Positions 17,492 through 27,502 of a stretch of 64,000 nt of DNA are shown piece by piece (position 1 is the stretch's first letter; each line of letters starts with the position of its first letter). Under the pieces are notes generated by a model. The model was not told the DNA's origin and did not search any database. It saw only the letters and a list, made by a program, of their open reading frames with translations. A program made the position numbers and the translations under genes. This stretch comes from Terriglobia bacterium (GTDB taxonomy: Bacteria > Acidobacteriota > Terriglobia > Terriglobales > Acidobacteriaceae). The stretch spans positions 151,927 to 215,926 of the forward strand of contig JAIQEU010000007.1 of NCBI GenBank assembly GCA_020073665.1. The letters run 5' to 3'.

Positions 17492-18759
17492 TTGGGGGCC
17501 TGCAATTTCTCCAGCGCCGCCACGGTCCTGGCCGTCGCGCCGGCCTGCGTCCGCAGAGTTTCCGCTGCCCGGCGCCCCAGTGCGCTGCGTTCCGCGTCAT
17601 TCGAAAGCAACTCCATCAGCACCAGCGGAAACTCCGCCGGACCCACCACCCGCACCGCGTCCCGGCCCTGAAACAAGCTCACGATGTCGCGAAAATTCTC
17701 CGTGTGATTTCCTACCAGGATAGCGACCCCGTGCTGCGCCGGTTCGATGATATTGTGGCCGCCGCGCGGCACCAGGCTTCCTCCCACGAAAGCGACGTCG
17801 GCCAGGGCATAAAGCCAGGCCAGTTCGCCAATGGTATCCACCAGCAAAACTCCGCCGCCCAACGGCTCACCGCTCCACAACGAACGCCGCCAGAACTGGA
17901 TGCCGAGCTGTTCCAAGGCTTGGGCCACTTGGACAAAGCGTTCCGGGTGACGCGGCGCCAGTATCAGCAGCGCGCGCGGATAGCTGGCGAGCACATTTTC
18001 GAATGCCCGCAGCAACAACGGCTCTTCATCATCCACCGTGCTGCCGCACACGATCACCGGTCCAGCCCCAGCCCCTTCGATGGCGGTGCGAAGGCTGGCC
18101 ACTATCGGCGGCGCCGTGGGCAAGGGAACATCAAACTTCAGGTTTCCGCTTACTTGGACGCGCTCCGGTACCGCGCCGATCTCCACCAACCGGCTGCGGT
18201 CGGTTTCGGTCTGGGCCAGAAAAAGATCCACGTGCTCGAGTGCCCTGGCCAGAAGCCGGCGCAGGCGGCGATATCCCGGCCACGACCGGTCCGAGATGCG
18301 CGCGTTTACCACCGCAATGCGCGCGCCCTTGCCGGCGGCAAGCCGCAGAAAGTTCGGCCAGAACTCGGTTTCCGCGATCACCACCAGGCTGGGATGAAGC
18401 GCATCGAGATAAGGCCGTATCGCAAACGCAAAATCCAGGGGAAAGTAGAAAACGCTGTCATCGCCAAAGCGCTTCCGCGCCAGCCGCTGGCCGGTGTCCG
18501 TGGTAGTGGAAACCACCACGCGATGCTGCGGATAACGCCGCCGCAGCTCCCCGACCACGCCGCTGACGGCCAGCACTTCGCCCACCGAGACCGCATGCAC
18601 CCAGATAGCGGGCCGCGATTCCTTCAAGTAGCCCGGCACTTTCCCCAGCCGCTGCCGCAGCCCTGCGCGATACTTGCCATGGCGCATCATCTGGATCAGC
18701 CAGTAGGGCAGGCTCAGCAGCAGCCCGACCGCCAGCAGCGCGCTGTAGACAAAAGCCAT
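17488..18759 (-). CDS. waaA: 3-deoxy-D-manno-octulosonic acid (Kdo) transferase
   Basis: GT30 glycosyltransferase attaching Kdo to lipid A at the inner membrane. An N-terminal membrane anchor (YSALLAVGLLLSLPYWLIQM) precedes IWVHAVSVGEVLAVSGVV, where the Glu of SVGE is catalytic in the family. The C-terminal domain has LILAPRHPERF and GGSLVPRGGHNIIEPAQHGV, the CMP-Kdo binding region. ATG 18759 is the first gene of the LPS operon. A TAGAAT element on the minus strand at 18777-18772 lies 12 bases before the start, so the 5' leader would be very short. Confidence 0.95.
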   Translation of the reverse strand: MAFVYSALLAVGLLLSLPYWLIQMMRHGKYRAGLRQRLGKVPGYLKESRPAIWVHAVSVGEVLAVSGVVGELRRRYPQHRVVVSTTTDTGQRLARKRFGDDSVFYFPLDFAFAIRPYLDALHPSLVVIAETEFWPNFLRLAAGKGARIAVVNARISDRSWPGYRRLRRLLARALEHVDLFLAQTETDRSRLVEIGAVPERVQVSGNLKFDVPLPTAPPIVASLRTAIEGAGAGPVIVCGSTVDDEEPLLLRAFENVLASYPRALLILAPRHPERFVQVAQALEQLGIQFWRRSLWSGEPLGGGVLLVDTIGELAWLYALADVAFVGGSLVPRGGHNIIEPAQHGVAILVGNHTENFRDIVSLFQGRDAVRVVGPAEFPLVLMELLSNDAERSALGRRAAETLRTQAGATARTVAALEKLQAPK

Positions 18760-18823
18760 GGGGGAAAGGACATTCTAACTGCCATCCCCCCTCTATGCGG
18801 CACCGTTCCAGCCGGATGCATCC

Positions 18824-18829
18824 TATAAT
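18824..18829 (+). promoter_or_regulatory. -10 element TATAAT, probably leaderless
   Basis: A perfect TATAAT ends seven bases before ATG 18837. Initiation at the usual distance would fall on or next to that ATG, which has no Shine-Dalgarno site. No good -35 is seen. Confidence 0.5.
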
Positions 18830-18836
18830 CATGACC

Positions 18837-19505
18837 ATGCTTCGCAGGATGCGGAATTCCTTCGCTTTGAGAATGCTGTGGGTGGCGGTTTCGGTTGCGC
18901 TGCTGTCGCTGGTATGCCTCGCCGGTAAGGACTTCGTGATGCCGGCAGCGCAGCCCGCCAAGACCTATCCCGCTCGTGACGAGCATCCCACCGAGTCGGT
19001 GACCGTGGCTGTCGACCCATACGACATGGCCGACAAGGCCAGCATCTTTTCCATCCACTACAACGAACTGGTTTTTCTGCCAATTTTTGTGGTCATCACC
19101 AACGATGGCGACCAACCCGTCGCGCTCGCCGACATGAAGGCTCAGATGGTGACCGTGGACCGCACCAAGATTTCGCCCGCCACTGTGGATGACATCTACC
19201 GCAGAATCTCGCATCCCTCGGCCACGGGCCGCACCTCGCCACTGCCTTTCCCCAGCAAGAAGGTGAAAGGCACAGTCAGTTCCCAGCAGCAGGATGAAAT
19301 GCAGCGGGCGCAATTCGCCGCTCGCGCCGTCGAGCCTCACTCCACCCAGTCCGGCTTCCTGTTCTTTGATGTAACGGGAATCTCGACTCCTCTAGCCGGC
19401 GCCCATTTCTACCTCACCGGGGTGCGCGACGCCAAGGGAAACGAGTTGATGTACTTTGAGATTCCGATGGAGAAGTACCTGAGTGCGCCCCCCGCCGCTC
19501 ACTAA
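18837..19505 (+). CDS. Exported or membrane-anchored protein of unknown function
   Basis: A protein of about 222 residues. Several in-frame ATGs exist (18795, 18816, 18831, 18837, 18849). I prefer 18837 because TATAAT ends seven bases earlier and the remaining N-terminus MLRRMRNSFALRMLWVAV followed by SVALLSLVCLAG is a good signal peptide or anchor. The mature part is a single beta-rich domain: a Pro-rich linker ESVTVAVDPYDMADKA, then FLPIFVVITNDGDQPVALAD, with a C-terminal HFYLTGVRDAKGNELMYFEI. I recognise no named family. It is divergent from waaA and shares the intergenic control region with the LPS operon. Confidence 0.75.
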   Translation: MLRRMRNSFALRMLWVAVSVALLSLVCLAGKDFVMPAAQPAKTYPARDEHPTESVTVAVDPYDMADKASIFSIHYNELVFLPIFVVITNDGDQPVALADMKAQMVTVDRTKISPATVDDIYRRISHPSATGRTSPLPFPSKKVKGTVSSQQQDEMQRAQFAARAVEPHSTQSGFLFFDVTGISTPLAGAHFYLTGVRDAKGNELMYFEIPMEKYLSAPPAAH

Positions 19506-19692
19506 CCCAGGATCTCGACCGGACCGCTCAAGGCGTCCCAAAACGGTCGTGCCCAGATTTGGGAATTGCCACCGCAAGAACTCTGCGCCGAAATGTCGGC
19601 ATTTCTTTACCTGATCCCCTTACTTGTGAGCCCATTAGTACATCCGACAGTCTCCCGCCGGAAAGGTTAGGTGTCTTTTTTGGAGGTGTCTG

Positions 19693-21150
19693 ATGTTCTC
19701 CCAGAGAAAGAACTCATACTTGTTTTCAAACCTCGCGGTTGCTTGCCTGATGCTAGTGGGGTTGCTGCTGCTTACTCCCGCCTGTAGCGGCGGCGGTGGG
19801 GTGAGCGGTACGCCACAGCAGCCCTCTCCGACCGCCGTGCAGATCAAGATGGGCGATGCTCCCGCGGATCGGCTCATCGGGCTTGAAATGAACCTCACCG
19901 CTGCCCACTTCAAAGATAGCAAGGGCAACCAGGTCAATGTGCTGCCGGCAACACGCCGCCTGGAATTTCTTCACGTGGCGGGCACCCTCGAGCCGGTGGC
20001 GCTGCTGCAAGTTCCCCAAGGAACCTATACGGAAGCTACTCTCGAGGGCGGCAACATCCACGTCAGCTATGTCAGCACACTCAGCGCCTTCCCGTGGATG
20101 GGCATGAGTGAGGTTACGAGTCCGGGCAGCAGCAGCATCGTTGTTCCCATCTCGCCACCGCTGACCGTTCGCGACCAACCCATCATTGTGAGTGTTGACT
20201 TTGATGTGGCCAGCTTCATCAGCTTCGATCCGGTGAGTGACCTGCCGATCCTTAACAATCCCAAGTTCACCTTCTCCACGTCCCCCATCCTAGCTTCGGG
20301 AGAGCCGAAGCCGGAACAAGGAGGACTCGAGGACATGCTGGGCATGGCGACCACCGTCTCGGGCTCGTCCTTCACCATGAAACTGGGACAAAACGGAACC
20401 CTAATAACTCTTGCAACCGATAACAACACGATCTTCAGCAACGTCAGTCTCGCCACTCTGCCGAACATGATCGTAAAGGTCAGCGGCTTGACCCAAGCCG
20501 ACGGTTCTCTGCTGGCACAGCAAGTCGAGGGTCTTGAGAACCAGTACGGCGCGGAGACTGAAGGCATCATCTATTTCAACTGGAGCGAAACTCCTACCAC
20601 CTGGTTCTGGCTTTCGCCGCAAGACGGAAATGGAACTGGCTTCGAATTGACCCCAACCACTGCCCTGGGACAGGTGGTCAACGTAAATGTCGGCACCGGA
20701 ACCAGTTATGCCGTGAACACGGACGGGATGGACATGACGGGGGCCAACTTTCCCTTCGACGCCAACGTCGATCCGACCACGATGCGCTTCGGCCAGCGGG
20801 TGCGGGTGGAAAGCAGCACCGGCATGATCCCCGATCCCGGCAAAACTGCCGGCCTTATAACCGCACAGAAAGTGACGTTGGAAAAACAATCCGTGAGCGG
20901 GACCGTGGCCAAATACACGACATCAGGCGGAAGGTCGTTCTTCGTGCTGCAGTTGCCCTCGGATTCCTACCTGACCATCCTGAACCGCGTTCAGTCCCCA
21001 TCGGCCCCTTACATCAACGTATGGCAGCAGGCTGGAACCGATCTTCACGGTCTCACTAGCATAGGGAACGGCGACACGGTCCACGTGCGTGGGCTGCTGT
21101 TCTCATCCAGCGGTAGTTTTGTCATGGTGGCGCAGAGAATCTGGAAGTAA
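19693..21150 (+). CDS. DUF4382-domain lipoprotein
   Basis: A 485-residue exported protein with a probable lipoprotein signal (LMLVGLLLLTPAC, followed by SGGGG). A strong GGAGGTG ribosome site precedes ATG 19693. Residues about 45-190 form a DUF4382 domain: VQIKMGDAPADRLIGLEMNL, LEFLHVAGTLEPVALLQVPQ, GTYTEATLEGGNIHVSY. The C-terminal half repeats a DUF5666-like beta unit: SGSSFTMKLGQNGTLITLA and later SGTVAKYTTSGGRSFFVLQL. Such proteins are surface-exposed and of unknown function. A rho-independent terminator follows the gene. Confidence 0.85.
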   Translation: MFSQRKNSYLFSNLAVACLMLVGLLLLTPACSGGGGVSGTPQQPSPTAVQIKMGDAPADRLIGLEMNLTAAHFKDSKGNQVNVLPATRRLEFLHVAGTLEPVALLQVPQGTYTEATLEGGNIHVSYVSTLSAFPWMGMSEVTSPGSSSIVVPISPPLTVRDQPIIVSVDFDVASFISFDPVSDLPILNNPKFTFSTSPILASGEPKPEQGGLEDMLGMATTVSGSSFTMKLGQNGTLITLATDNNTIFSNVSLATLPNMIVKVSGLTQADGSLLAQQVEGLENQYGAETEGIIYFNWSETPTTWFWLSPQDGNGTGFELTPTTALGQVVNVNVGTGTSYAVNTDGMDMTGANFPFDANVDPTTMRFGQRVRVESSTGMIPDPGKTAGLITAQKVTLEKQSVSGTVAKYTTSGGRSFFVLQLPSDSYLTILNRVQSPSAPYINVWQQAGTDLHGLTSIGNGDTVHVRGLLFSSSGSFVMVAQRIWK

Positions 21151-21169
21151 CGGGTCAAATGCCACGTTC

Positions 21170-21203
21170 ACCGGCTGCTGATGGAAAGAGGCAGCCGGTT
21201 TTT
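21170..21203 (+). terminator. Rho-independent terminator after the DUF4382 gene
   Basis: Perfect nine-base arms ACCGGCTGC (21170-21178) and GCAGCCGGT (21191-21199) with a 12-base loop, followed by TTTTT. Confidence 0.88.
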
Positions 21204-21266
21204 CCTGGACTTTGCAACCTTGCGTGGGAATGAGTTAGCGCGCCCATCAAGGGCCGGCCGCTTCGG

Positions 21267-21293
21267 AAAAAAAGCCCCGGATTTCGCCGGGGC
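21267..21293 (-). terminator. Rho-independent terminator of the 21322-22899 gene
   Basis: On the minus strand, GCCCCGG and CCGGGGC pair perfectly around a six-base loop (21274-21293) and are followed by seven T's (the A-run 21267-21273 on the plus strand). Confidence 0.9.
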
Positions 21294-21321
21294 GGTTCAA
21301 AGGGAAGTTAGCTTTTGCACC

Positions 21322-22899
21322 TTACTGGCAGTTGGTGAACTTGAACGAAGCTAGCCGCGTCCTGAAGTTGAAGCTGCTGTTGGTGCTGTAGTACTCCTGC
21401 GAGTACCAGAAGGTGCAGTCATCGGCAGGGTCGATGGCCATGCTGCTGTAGTCGCCCCAACGATGCTGGCTGTTGGTCTGCACTCCGGCGCCGGCAATGA
21501 TAACGCTGGCCGACTCCATCGTGCCCAGCGGATCCGTGGGAATGCGGCCTACGTATTCGATACTGGGTTTCGCCGTCTTGCCCGACTTGCTGTAGCCCAG
21601 GGCGATGTCCCCAACCTTGTCCATGCCGATGCTGCCCATCCACTGCGCCAGGGCGCTGGTGCCGCCGCCCACCGTGCCGGACTGGAATATGGCTGGAGAG
21701 GCGCCCGGGCTACGGACCTCATACCAGCGCACGGCCGAGGCCGCTTTGCCACTTCCCGAGGCCTTGATCGAGTGCGAAGCCACCAGGGCTTCGTGGTCGC
21801 CGAAGTTGCGATACGCCAGCCGGAACATCAGCCGGTCGCCGAGAGCGTCCAACAGTTCGCCCGGACGCGGCTGCGGAATGCAGTCGCCGGTGCTGGCACA
21901 TGCATCGCTGTAGGATGCCACCGTGAGCTGTGTAGGACCGGTAAAGGTCGAGTTGGTCGGCACCGTGAAGTCCACGTGGAACTTGTACAGGTTGATCTTC
22001 GTGGACGTGGCCAGGTCCATCTGGTAGTTAGGAGATCCGCTCGGGGGCGCGGTGGCGCCGTCGAGATCGGAGGGCAGCAGCGCGAAGTCGCTGGTGTTGC
22101 GCTGGAAGCAGATCGAGGTGGCGGAATTGCCCAGCAGCATGTTGGTCCGGTTCAGGGCGCAGGTTTCCGCTCCACTAAACAATCCGCCGTTGGGGAAGCT
22201 GTCCGTGGTCACGTAGTATGCGTCCGGCCAGACTCCCACCTTGGGGTAGTCCGGCAGAACTGAGCCGTACGAGAACGAGTAGAGGTGGTAGGTCCCGGTC
22301 GCATCGGAACTGGTAGAAACCGCCGTGCACAGGTTGTTCTGCGAGAAGCTGTTGTTGAATGCGATCATGCTGATGACCCAGCGCGCCGCGGCTTTGTCGT
22401 AGTTCACGACCGGGTCGCTCAGGTTGCCGGTCGCGCACTGTCCACCTAGAGGGGAATACAGCGTCTGGATATTGGTCGGCCCAAAGACCAGCGCGCCGGT
22501 GCTCTTGTTGTAGACCGCGTAGGCCACATTGACCGTTTCCACCACCTGCGTCGCGCCTACGGAAGCGTTGGTGTCGGGAGGAACAAAACCGCCGCCTTGG
22601 GCATCGGTAATGCCGTCGAAATTGAGCAAGTTGGTAGTGCCAACCTCGGGAAGAATCACAGTCTGCGCCACGCTGTCGGGCGCGTTGCTGAGGTGCGGCC
22701 GGGGAGCCCGGTCATGTTCGGGCATCACCTTGCTCAAGTTGTGCCACGGGACCGGCGCCATGTCGCGAAACGGCACCGTGGTAGTGACGTGTTTTGCCTG
22801 GGTAACAATCGGGTTACTTTGCACTCTCTGCGCCTGGACAGCGAGGCTAGCAGCCGCCACCGTCAGCATCGCCAGGAAGGGAACAGAAAACTTCTTCAT
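21322..22899 (-). CDS. Large exported protein of unknown function, propeller-like
   Basis: A 525-residue secreted protein. ATG 22899 is used because GGAGGT lies nine bases upstream. Signal peptide about residues 1-23 (FLAMLTVAAASLAVQAQ). The mature protein is Gly/Ser/Thr/Asn-rich and beta-rich. Recognisable blocks are DGITDAQGGGFVPPDTNASV, PVVNYDKAAARWVISMIAF, VGVWPDAYYVTTDSF and, near the C-terminus, HRWGDYSSMAIDPADDCTFW. The repeated 'expected event plus aromatic strand' blocks look like beta-propeller blades. Cysteines occur mostly in pairs, consistent with disulfides. I know similar exported proteins occur in Acidobacteriota, but no function is established. It has its own terminator. Confidence 0.8.
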   Translation of the reverse strand: MKKFSVPFLAMLTVAAASLAVQAQRVQSNPIVTQAKHVTTTVPFRDMAPVPWHNLSKVMPEHDRAPRPHLSNAPDSVAQTVILPEVGTTNLLNFDGITDAQGGGFVPPDTNASVGATQVVETVNVAYAVYNKSTGALVFGPTNIQTLYSPLGGQCATGNLSDPVVNYDKAAARWVISMIAFNNSFSQNNLCTAVSTSSDATGTYHLYSFSYGSVLPDYPKVGVWPDAYYVTTDSFPNGGLFSGAETCALNRTNMLLGNSATSICFQRNTSDFALLPSDLDGATAPPSGSPNYQMDLATSTKINLYKFHVDFTVPTNSTFTGPTQLTVASYSDACASTGDCIPQPRPGELLDALGDRLMFRLAYRNFGDHEALVASHSIKASGSGKAASAVRWYEVRSPGASPAIFQSGTVGGGTSALAQWMGSIGMDKVGDIALGYSKSGKTAKPSIEYVGRIPTDPLGTMESASVIIAGAGVQTNSQHRWGDYSSMAIDPADDCTFWYSQEYYSTNSSFNFRTRLASFKFTNCQ

Positions 22900-23205
22900 C
22901 GGATTGACCTCCAAAATGTGTCGCTCTTGGGTTTGATTTCGACTTTGCAGCCCCGCCCCACGAGTGGCCTGGCAGTGAATTGCGGCTACTTCTGACCCGG
23001 TGCTGCCGTTCTGGCTCCCACGTCGAAAGGGAGCAGACTAACAGGCGCGATGTGTGATTGTAGCTGTGCCAAAAAAAATTTCAACGAAAACTTGTTGCCT
23101 GTTCCGAATTCCGAACAAGCGGGCACTGGAGCGATAACCGTGCAAAATCTTTCACTTCCGGCATCCCACCTCGGACGCTGAGACGCCGGTCTATAATCGC
23201 AATTC
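22900..23205. other. Divergent intergenic region, no gene seen
   Basis: About 305 bp between the exported protein (minus) and gatB (plus). It contains the ribosome site for the exported gene at its left edge and a TATAAT for gatB at 23192-23197. An A-rich stretch (AAAAAAAATTTCAACGAAAA near 23070) is the only marked composition feature. No coding frame is convincing. Confidence 0.5.
23192..23197 (+). promoter_or_regulatory. -10 element TATAAT of gatB, probably leaderless
   Basis: A perfect TATAAT ends eight bases before the gatB ATG and there is no Shine-Dalgarno sequence in between, which predicts a transcript starting at or next to the start codon. Confidence 0.55.
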
Positions 23206-24684
<1,479 letters not shown>

Positions 24685-24818
24685 AAAGGTCAGTGGTCGG
24701 CATCACCGAGAGCATCGATTACCTACCCACCCGCAAAGCGGCGAAAGAATGCAGCCCACCGCGCAAGGCACCCTGCAGACTTTCCCACACCCCTCCATGC
24801 TAAGCTCATCGGCTCCAC

Positions 24819-25664
24819 ATGCCCGCGACCGTCCAGTTCGTGCCCACAGCCTTCAGCCTGATCGCGGTCTTCTGCTGGGGCACCAGCGACTTTCTGGGCG
24901 GATACGCCTCCAAGCGCTCGGACTCGTTCCTGGTCACGCTGCTGTCGCACGTGGGCGGTTTCGTGCTGATGATCACGCTGGTGCTGGCAAGTCACGCCGT
25001 CCTGCCCTCGCGCACCAGCCAGCTCTGGGCCGTCGCCGCCGGCGCTCTCGGCGGCATTGGTTTGGCCTTGTTCTATCGCGCACTGGCCAGCGGCCGGATG
25101 GGCCTGGCCGCCCCGGTCGCGGCAGTACTGGGCGCCGCCATTCCCACAACCTTCGGCATCGTCGTAGAAGGATTCCCCGGGGCAATGCCGGTTGCAGGAT
25201 TTGTTCTTGCTGGCCTGGGCATATGGCTGATCTCCCGGCCCGACAGCCGCACGGGCAGCGAAGGCCTGGGCCTGGCCTTCCTCGCGGGGCTGGGCTTTGC
25301 CGGTTTCTTTCTCTGCATCAATCAGACCGGTGTCGCCTCCGCGGTATGGTCCGCCGCCATCTCCCGCTTCGCCTCGCTGGTCCTGGTAGGCTTCATCGTG
25401 CTGGTTCGCGGCGGTGTGCCGAGAGTCCGCCGCATGGACGCAATCCTCGGAATCTTTGCCGGCTTCCTCGACTCCACCGGCACACTGGTATTCATCCGCG
25501 CCGACCAGACCGGCAGACTGGACGCCGCCGTAGTGCTGACCTCGCTCTACCCCGCCGTGACCGTCCTGCTCGCCCGCTTCCTCCTCAAAGAGCACTTTAC
25601 CCGGTGGAAGGCGGTAGGCATCGCTGCGGCGCTGCTGGCCGTGCCGCTGATTGCGTTGCGGTAA
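24819..25664 (+). CDS. EamA/DMT-family transporter
   Basis: A 281-residue inner-membrane protein with about ten predicted transmembrane helices in two EamA repeats. The first begins [20 protein letters not shown], and the second carries [20 protein letters not shown] and [20 protein letters not shown], the typical end of the second repeat. DMT carriers export or import small metabolites such as amino acids or nucleotides; the substrate cannot be inferred. ATG 24819 is the only start before the first helix. No neighbour suggests a pathway. Confidence 0.88.
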   Translation: MPATVQFVPTAFSLIAVFCWGTSDFLGGYASKRSDSFLVTLLSHVGGFVLMITLVLASHAVLPSRTSQLWAVAAGALGGIGLALFYRALASGRMGLAAPVAAVLGAAIPTTFGIVVEGFPGAMPVAGFVLAGLGIWLISRPDSRTGSEGLGLAFLAGLGFAGFFLCINQTGVASAVWSAAISRFASLVLVGFIVLVRGGVPRVRRMDAILGIFAGFLDSTGTLVFIRADQTGRLDAAVVLTSLYPAVTVLLARFLLKEHFTRWKAVGIAAALLAVPLIALR

Positions 25665-25668
25665 GATC

Positions 25669-25688
25669 AGCCACGGATCCCACGGATA
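25669..25688 (+). repeat. CCACGGAT repeat left of the OppF-type gene
   Basis: AGCCACGGATCCCACGGATA. The same 20-mer with three mismatches occurs inverted at 26596-26615, so the two copies bracket the ATPase gene. Confidence 0.6.
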
Positions 25689-25756
25689 CTTTCATTGGGT
25701 TTGTCTTGCTCGGTACTCGGTACTCGCAACTGAAGCACTCTGCTAACATCGGCCTC

Positions 25757-26548
25757 GTGCCCCTGCTCGAAATCCGCAATCTGACCAAGACCTTCCCCCT
25801 CGGCGAATCCATTTTCGGGGGAGACGCCCGGGGCGAAGTGCGCGCCGTGGACGACGTCTCGCTCGACATTCAAGCCGGTGAAACTCTTGGCTTGGTTGGC
25901 GAATCGGGATCGGGCAAGAGCACCCTGGGTCGCCTGGTGCTGCGGCTGATCGAGCCGACCGCGGGCAGTATTCGATTTAACGGCCGCGATCTGCTTTCCG
26001 CCCGCACCGGTGAGATGCGCGGCTTGCGTCGCGACATGCAGATCATCTTTCAGGATCCCTTCGGCTCGCTCGATCCCCGCATGCGGGTGGAAGAAATCGT
26101 CAGCGAGCCGCTGATCATCCACGAACGCATGAATCTGTCCGCCCGCCGCATGCGTGTGGCGGAACTGCTGCGCGCCGTCGGCCTCGACGAATCCGCCCGG
26201 CAGCGCTTTCCCCATGAGTTCAGCGGAGGGCAGCGACAACGCATCGGCATCGCCCGCGCTCTGGCGCTGCGGCCGAAGTTCATCGTGGCCGATGAACCGG
26301 TTTCCGCCCTCGACGTCAGCGTAGGCGCACAGATCGTAAACCTCATGGCCCGGTTGCAACTCGAGTTCGGCCTGACGTACCTGTTCATCTCGCATTCCAT
26401 GCCGGTGGTGCGCTACTTGGCCACTCGAATTGCCGTCATGTATCGCGGGAAAATAGTGGAAGTCGGCCCCACCGAGCAAATGACGGCAGCGCCCGCACAT
26501 GCCTACACTCGCAGCTTGCTGGAAGCCACGCCGGAAATGACGACGTAG
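25757..26548 (+). CDS. ABC transporter ATP-binding protein, OppF/DppF type
   Basis: Cytosolic ATPase subunit of a peptide/nickel-type importer. 263 residues. The Walker A loop is GESGSGKST, preceded by [15 protein letters not shown]; the Q-loop is [14 protein letters not shown]; the ABC signature is [15 protein letters not shown]; Walker B is [14 protein letters not shown]; the switch His is in LFISHSM. The C-terminal region with [20 protein letters not shown] is typical of the oligopeptide group. GTG 25757 is the start; a TAACAT element ends seven bases upstream and no Shine-Dalgarno is present. Permeases, binding protein and an OppD partner are absent nearby, so it must work with distant subunits or is an orphan. 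Confidence 0.92.
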   Translation: MPLLEIRNLTKTFPLGESIFGGDARGEVRAVDDVSLDIQAGETLGLVGESGSGKSTLGRLVLRLIEPTAGSIRFNGRDLLSARTGEMRGLRRDMQIIFQDPFGSLDPRMRVEEIVSEPLIIHERMNLSARRMRVAELLRAVGLDESARQRFPHEFSGGQRQRIGIARALALRPKFIVADEPVSALDVSVGAQIVNLMARLQLEFGLTYLFISHSMPVVRYLATRIAVMYRGKIVEVGPTEQMTAAPAHAYTRSLLEATPEMTT

Positions 26549-26595
26549 GGCCAAGACGCAGATTTTCGGGGGTCCGAACAACTCTCTCCCAGACC

Positions 26596-26615
26596 TATCC
26601 GCGAAATCCGTGGCT
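26596..26615 (-). repeat. CCACGGAT repeat right of the OppF-type gene (inverted)
   Basis: Read on the minus strand it is AGCCACGGATTTCGCGGATA, 17 of 20 identical to the copy at 25669-25688. Confidence 0.6.
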
Positions 26616-26662
26616 GCTCTTTCTTTGTTACAATCCGGCCGTCACAGTCTCAAAGGAGGCCC

Positions 26663-27415
26663 ATGTCCTCTGCCACCGTTCCTCCCGTTCCCGAAGCCGC
26701 TCCGCTTTCCGAGCCTGCGCGCATCGTCAACACCTTCATCGCTCCCAGCAAGACCTTCACCGACCTGCGCCGCAGCGCGGCCTGGTGGGGGCCGTTTCTG
26801 CTCATGGTCGTGTTCTCGATCGGGTTCGTTTACGTGGCGGGCCAGAAAGTCGGCTTTCGCAAGGCCATGGAAAACCAGATGCAGGCGCAGCCCAAACAGC
26901 AGGAACGCCTGGAACAGTTGCCCGCCGCCCAACGCGAGGAGCAACTGGAAAAGGGGGCAAAGATCACCGAGTATATTGCTTACGCGTTCCCGGTAATTCA
27001 GTTGGTCATCCTGCTGATCATCACCGCCGTCCTGTTTGGAAGCTTTAAGTTTGGCGCTAGTGCCAACGTTTCGTTCAAGGTCTGTTTCGCCATCGTGATG
27101 TATGCCGGCTTGCCCGGACTGCTCCGCGTTTCGCTGGCAGTGCTGTCATTGCTGGCAGGTTCTAGCCCGGACTCGTTCACTTTCCAGAATCCAGTTGCCA
27201 CCAACCCTGGCTACTTCCTGAACCCAGCCGATTCGCCGTTTCTCTACAGCCTGGCCTCCTCACTCGATATCTTCCTGATCTGGACGCTGGTGCTCACCGC
27301 CATCGGCTTTACCTGCGTGAGCAAGGTTAAGCGTGGCACGGCGATGGCCATTGTTTTCGGATGGTGGCTGATTTTTACGCTGGCGGCCTCCGGCATGGGC
27401 GCGTTGTTCTCGTAG
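26663..27415 (+). CDS. Yip1-family integral membrane protein
   Basis: A 250-residue membrane protein with about five hydrophobic segments and the Yip1-domain start ARIVNTFIAPSKTFTDLRRS. A consensus AAAGGAGG ribosome site lies just before ATG 26663. After the first helix (WGPFLLMVVFSIGFVYVAG) comes a Gln/Glu-rich soluble helix (MQAQPKQQERLEQLPAAQ), then four more membrane helices ending WLIFTLAASGMGALFS. Bacterial Yip1 proteins have no settled function. It stands alone between the ATPase and the cytochrome gene. Confidence 0.82.
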   Translation: MSSATVPPVPEAAPLSEPARIVNTFIAPSKTFTDLRRSAAWWGPFLLMVVFSIGFVYVAGQKVGFRKAMENQMQAQPKQQERLEQLPAAQREEQLEKGAKITEYIAYAFPVIQLVILLIITAVLFGSFKFGASANVSFKVCFAIVMYAGLPGLLRVSLAVLSLLAGSSPDSFTFQNPVATNPGYFLNPADSPFLYSLASSLDIFLIWTLVLTAIGFTCVSKVKRGTAMAIVFGWWLIFTLAASGMGALFS

Positions 27416-27502
27416 CGAACCGTTCCGCGTGGCCACTGTCACCCTGTGACAAAGGTCACAGACCGGCCACAACCCGATAATCCGCAGGTCTCGGAGGGCT
27501 TC

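Noticed and set aside
17476..18828. Plus-strand frame of 450 residues opposite waaA
   Set aside because: Antisense to a full-length Kdo transferase; His/Arg/Gln-rich composition typical of shadow frames.
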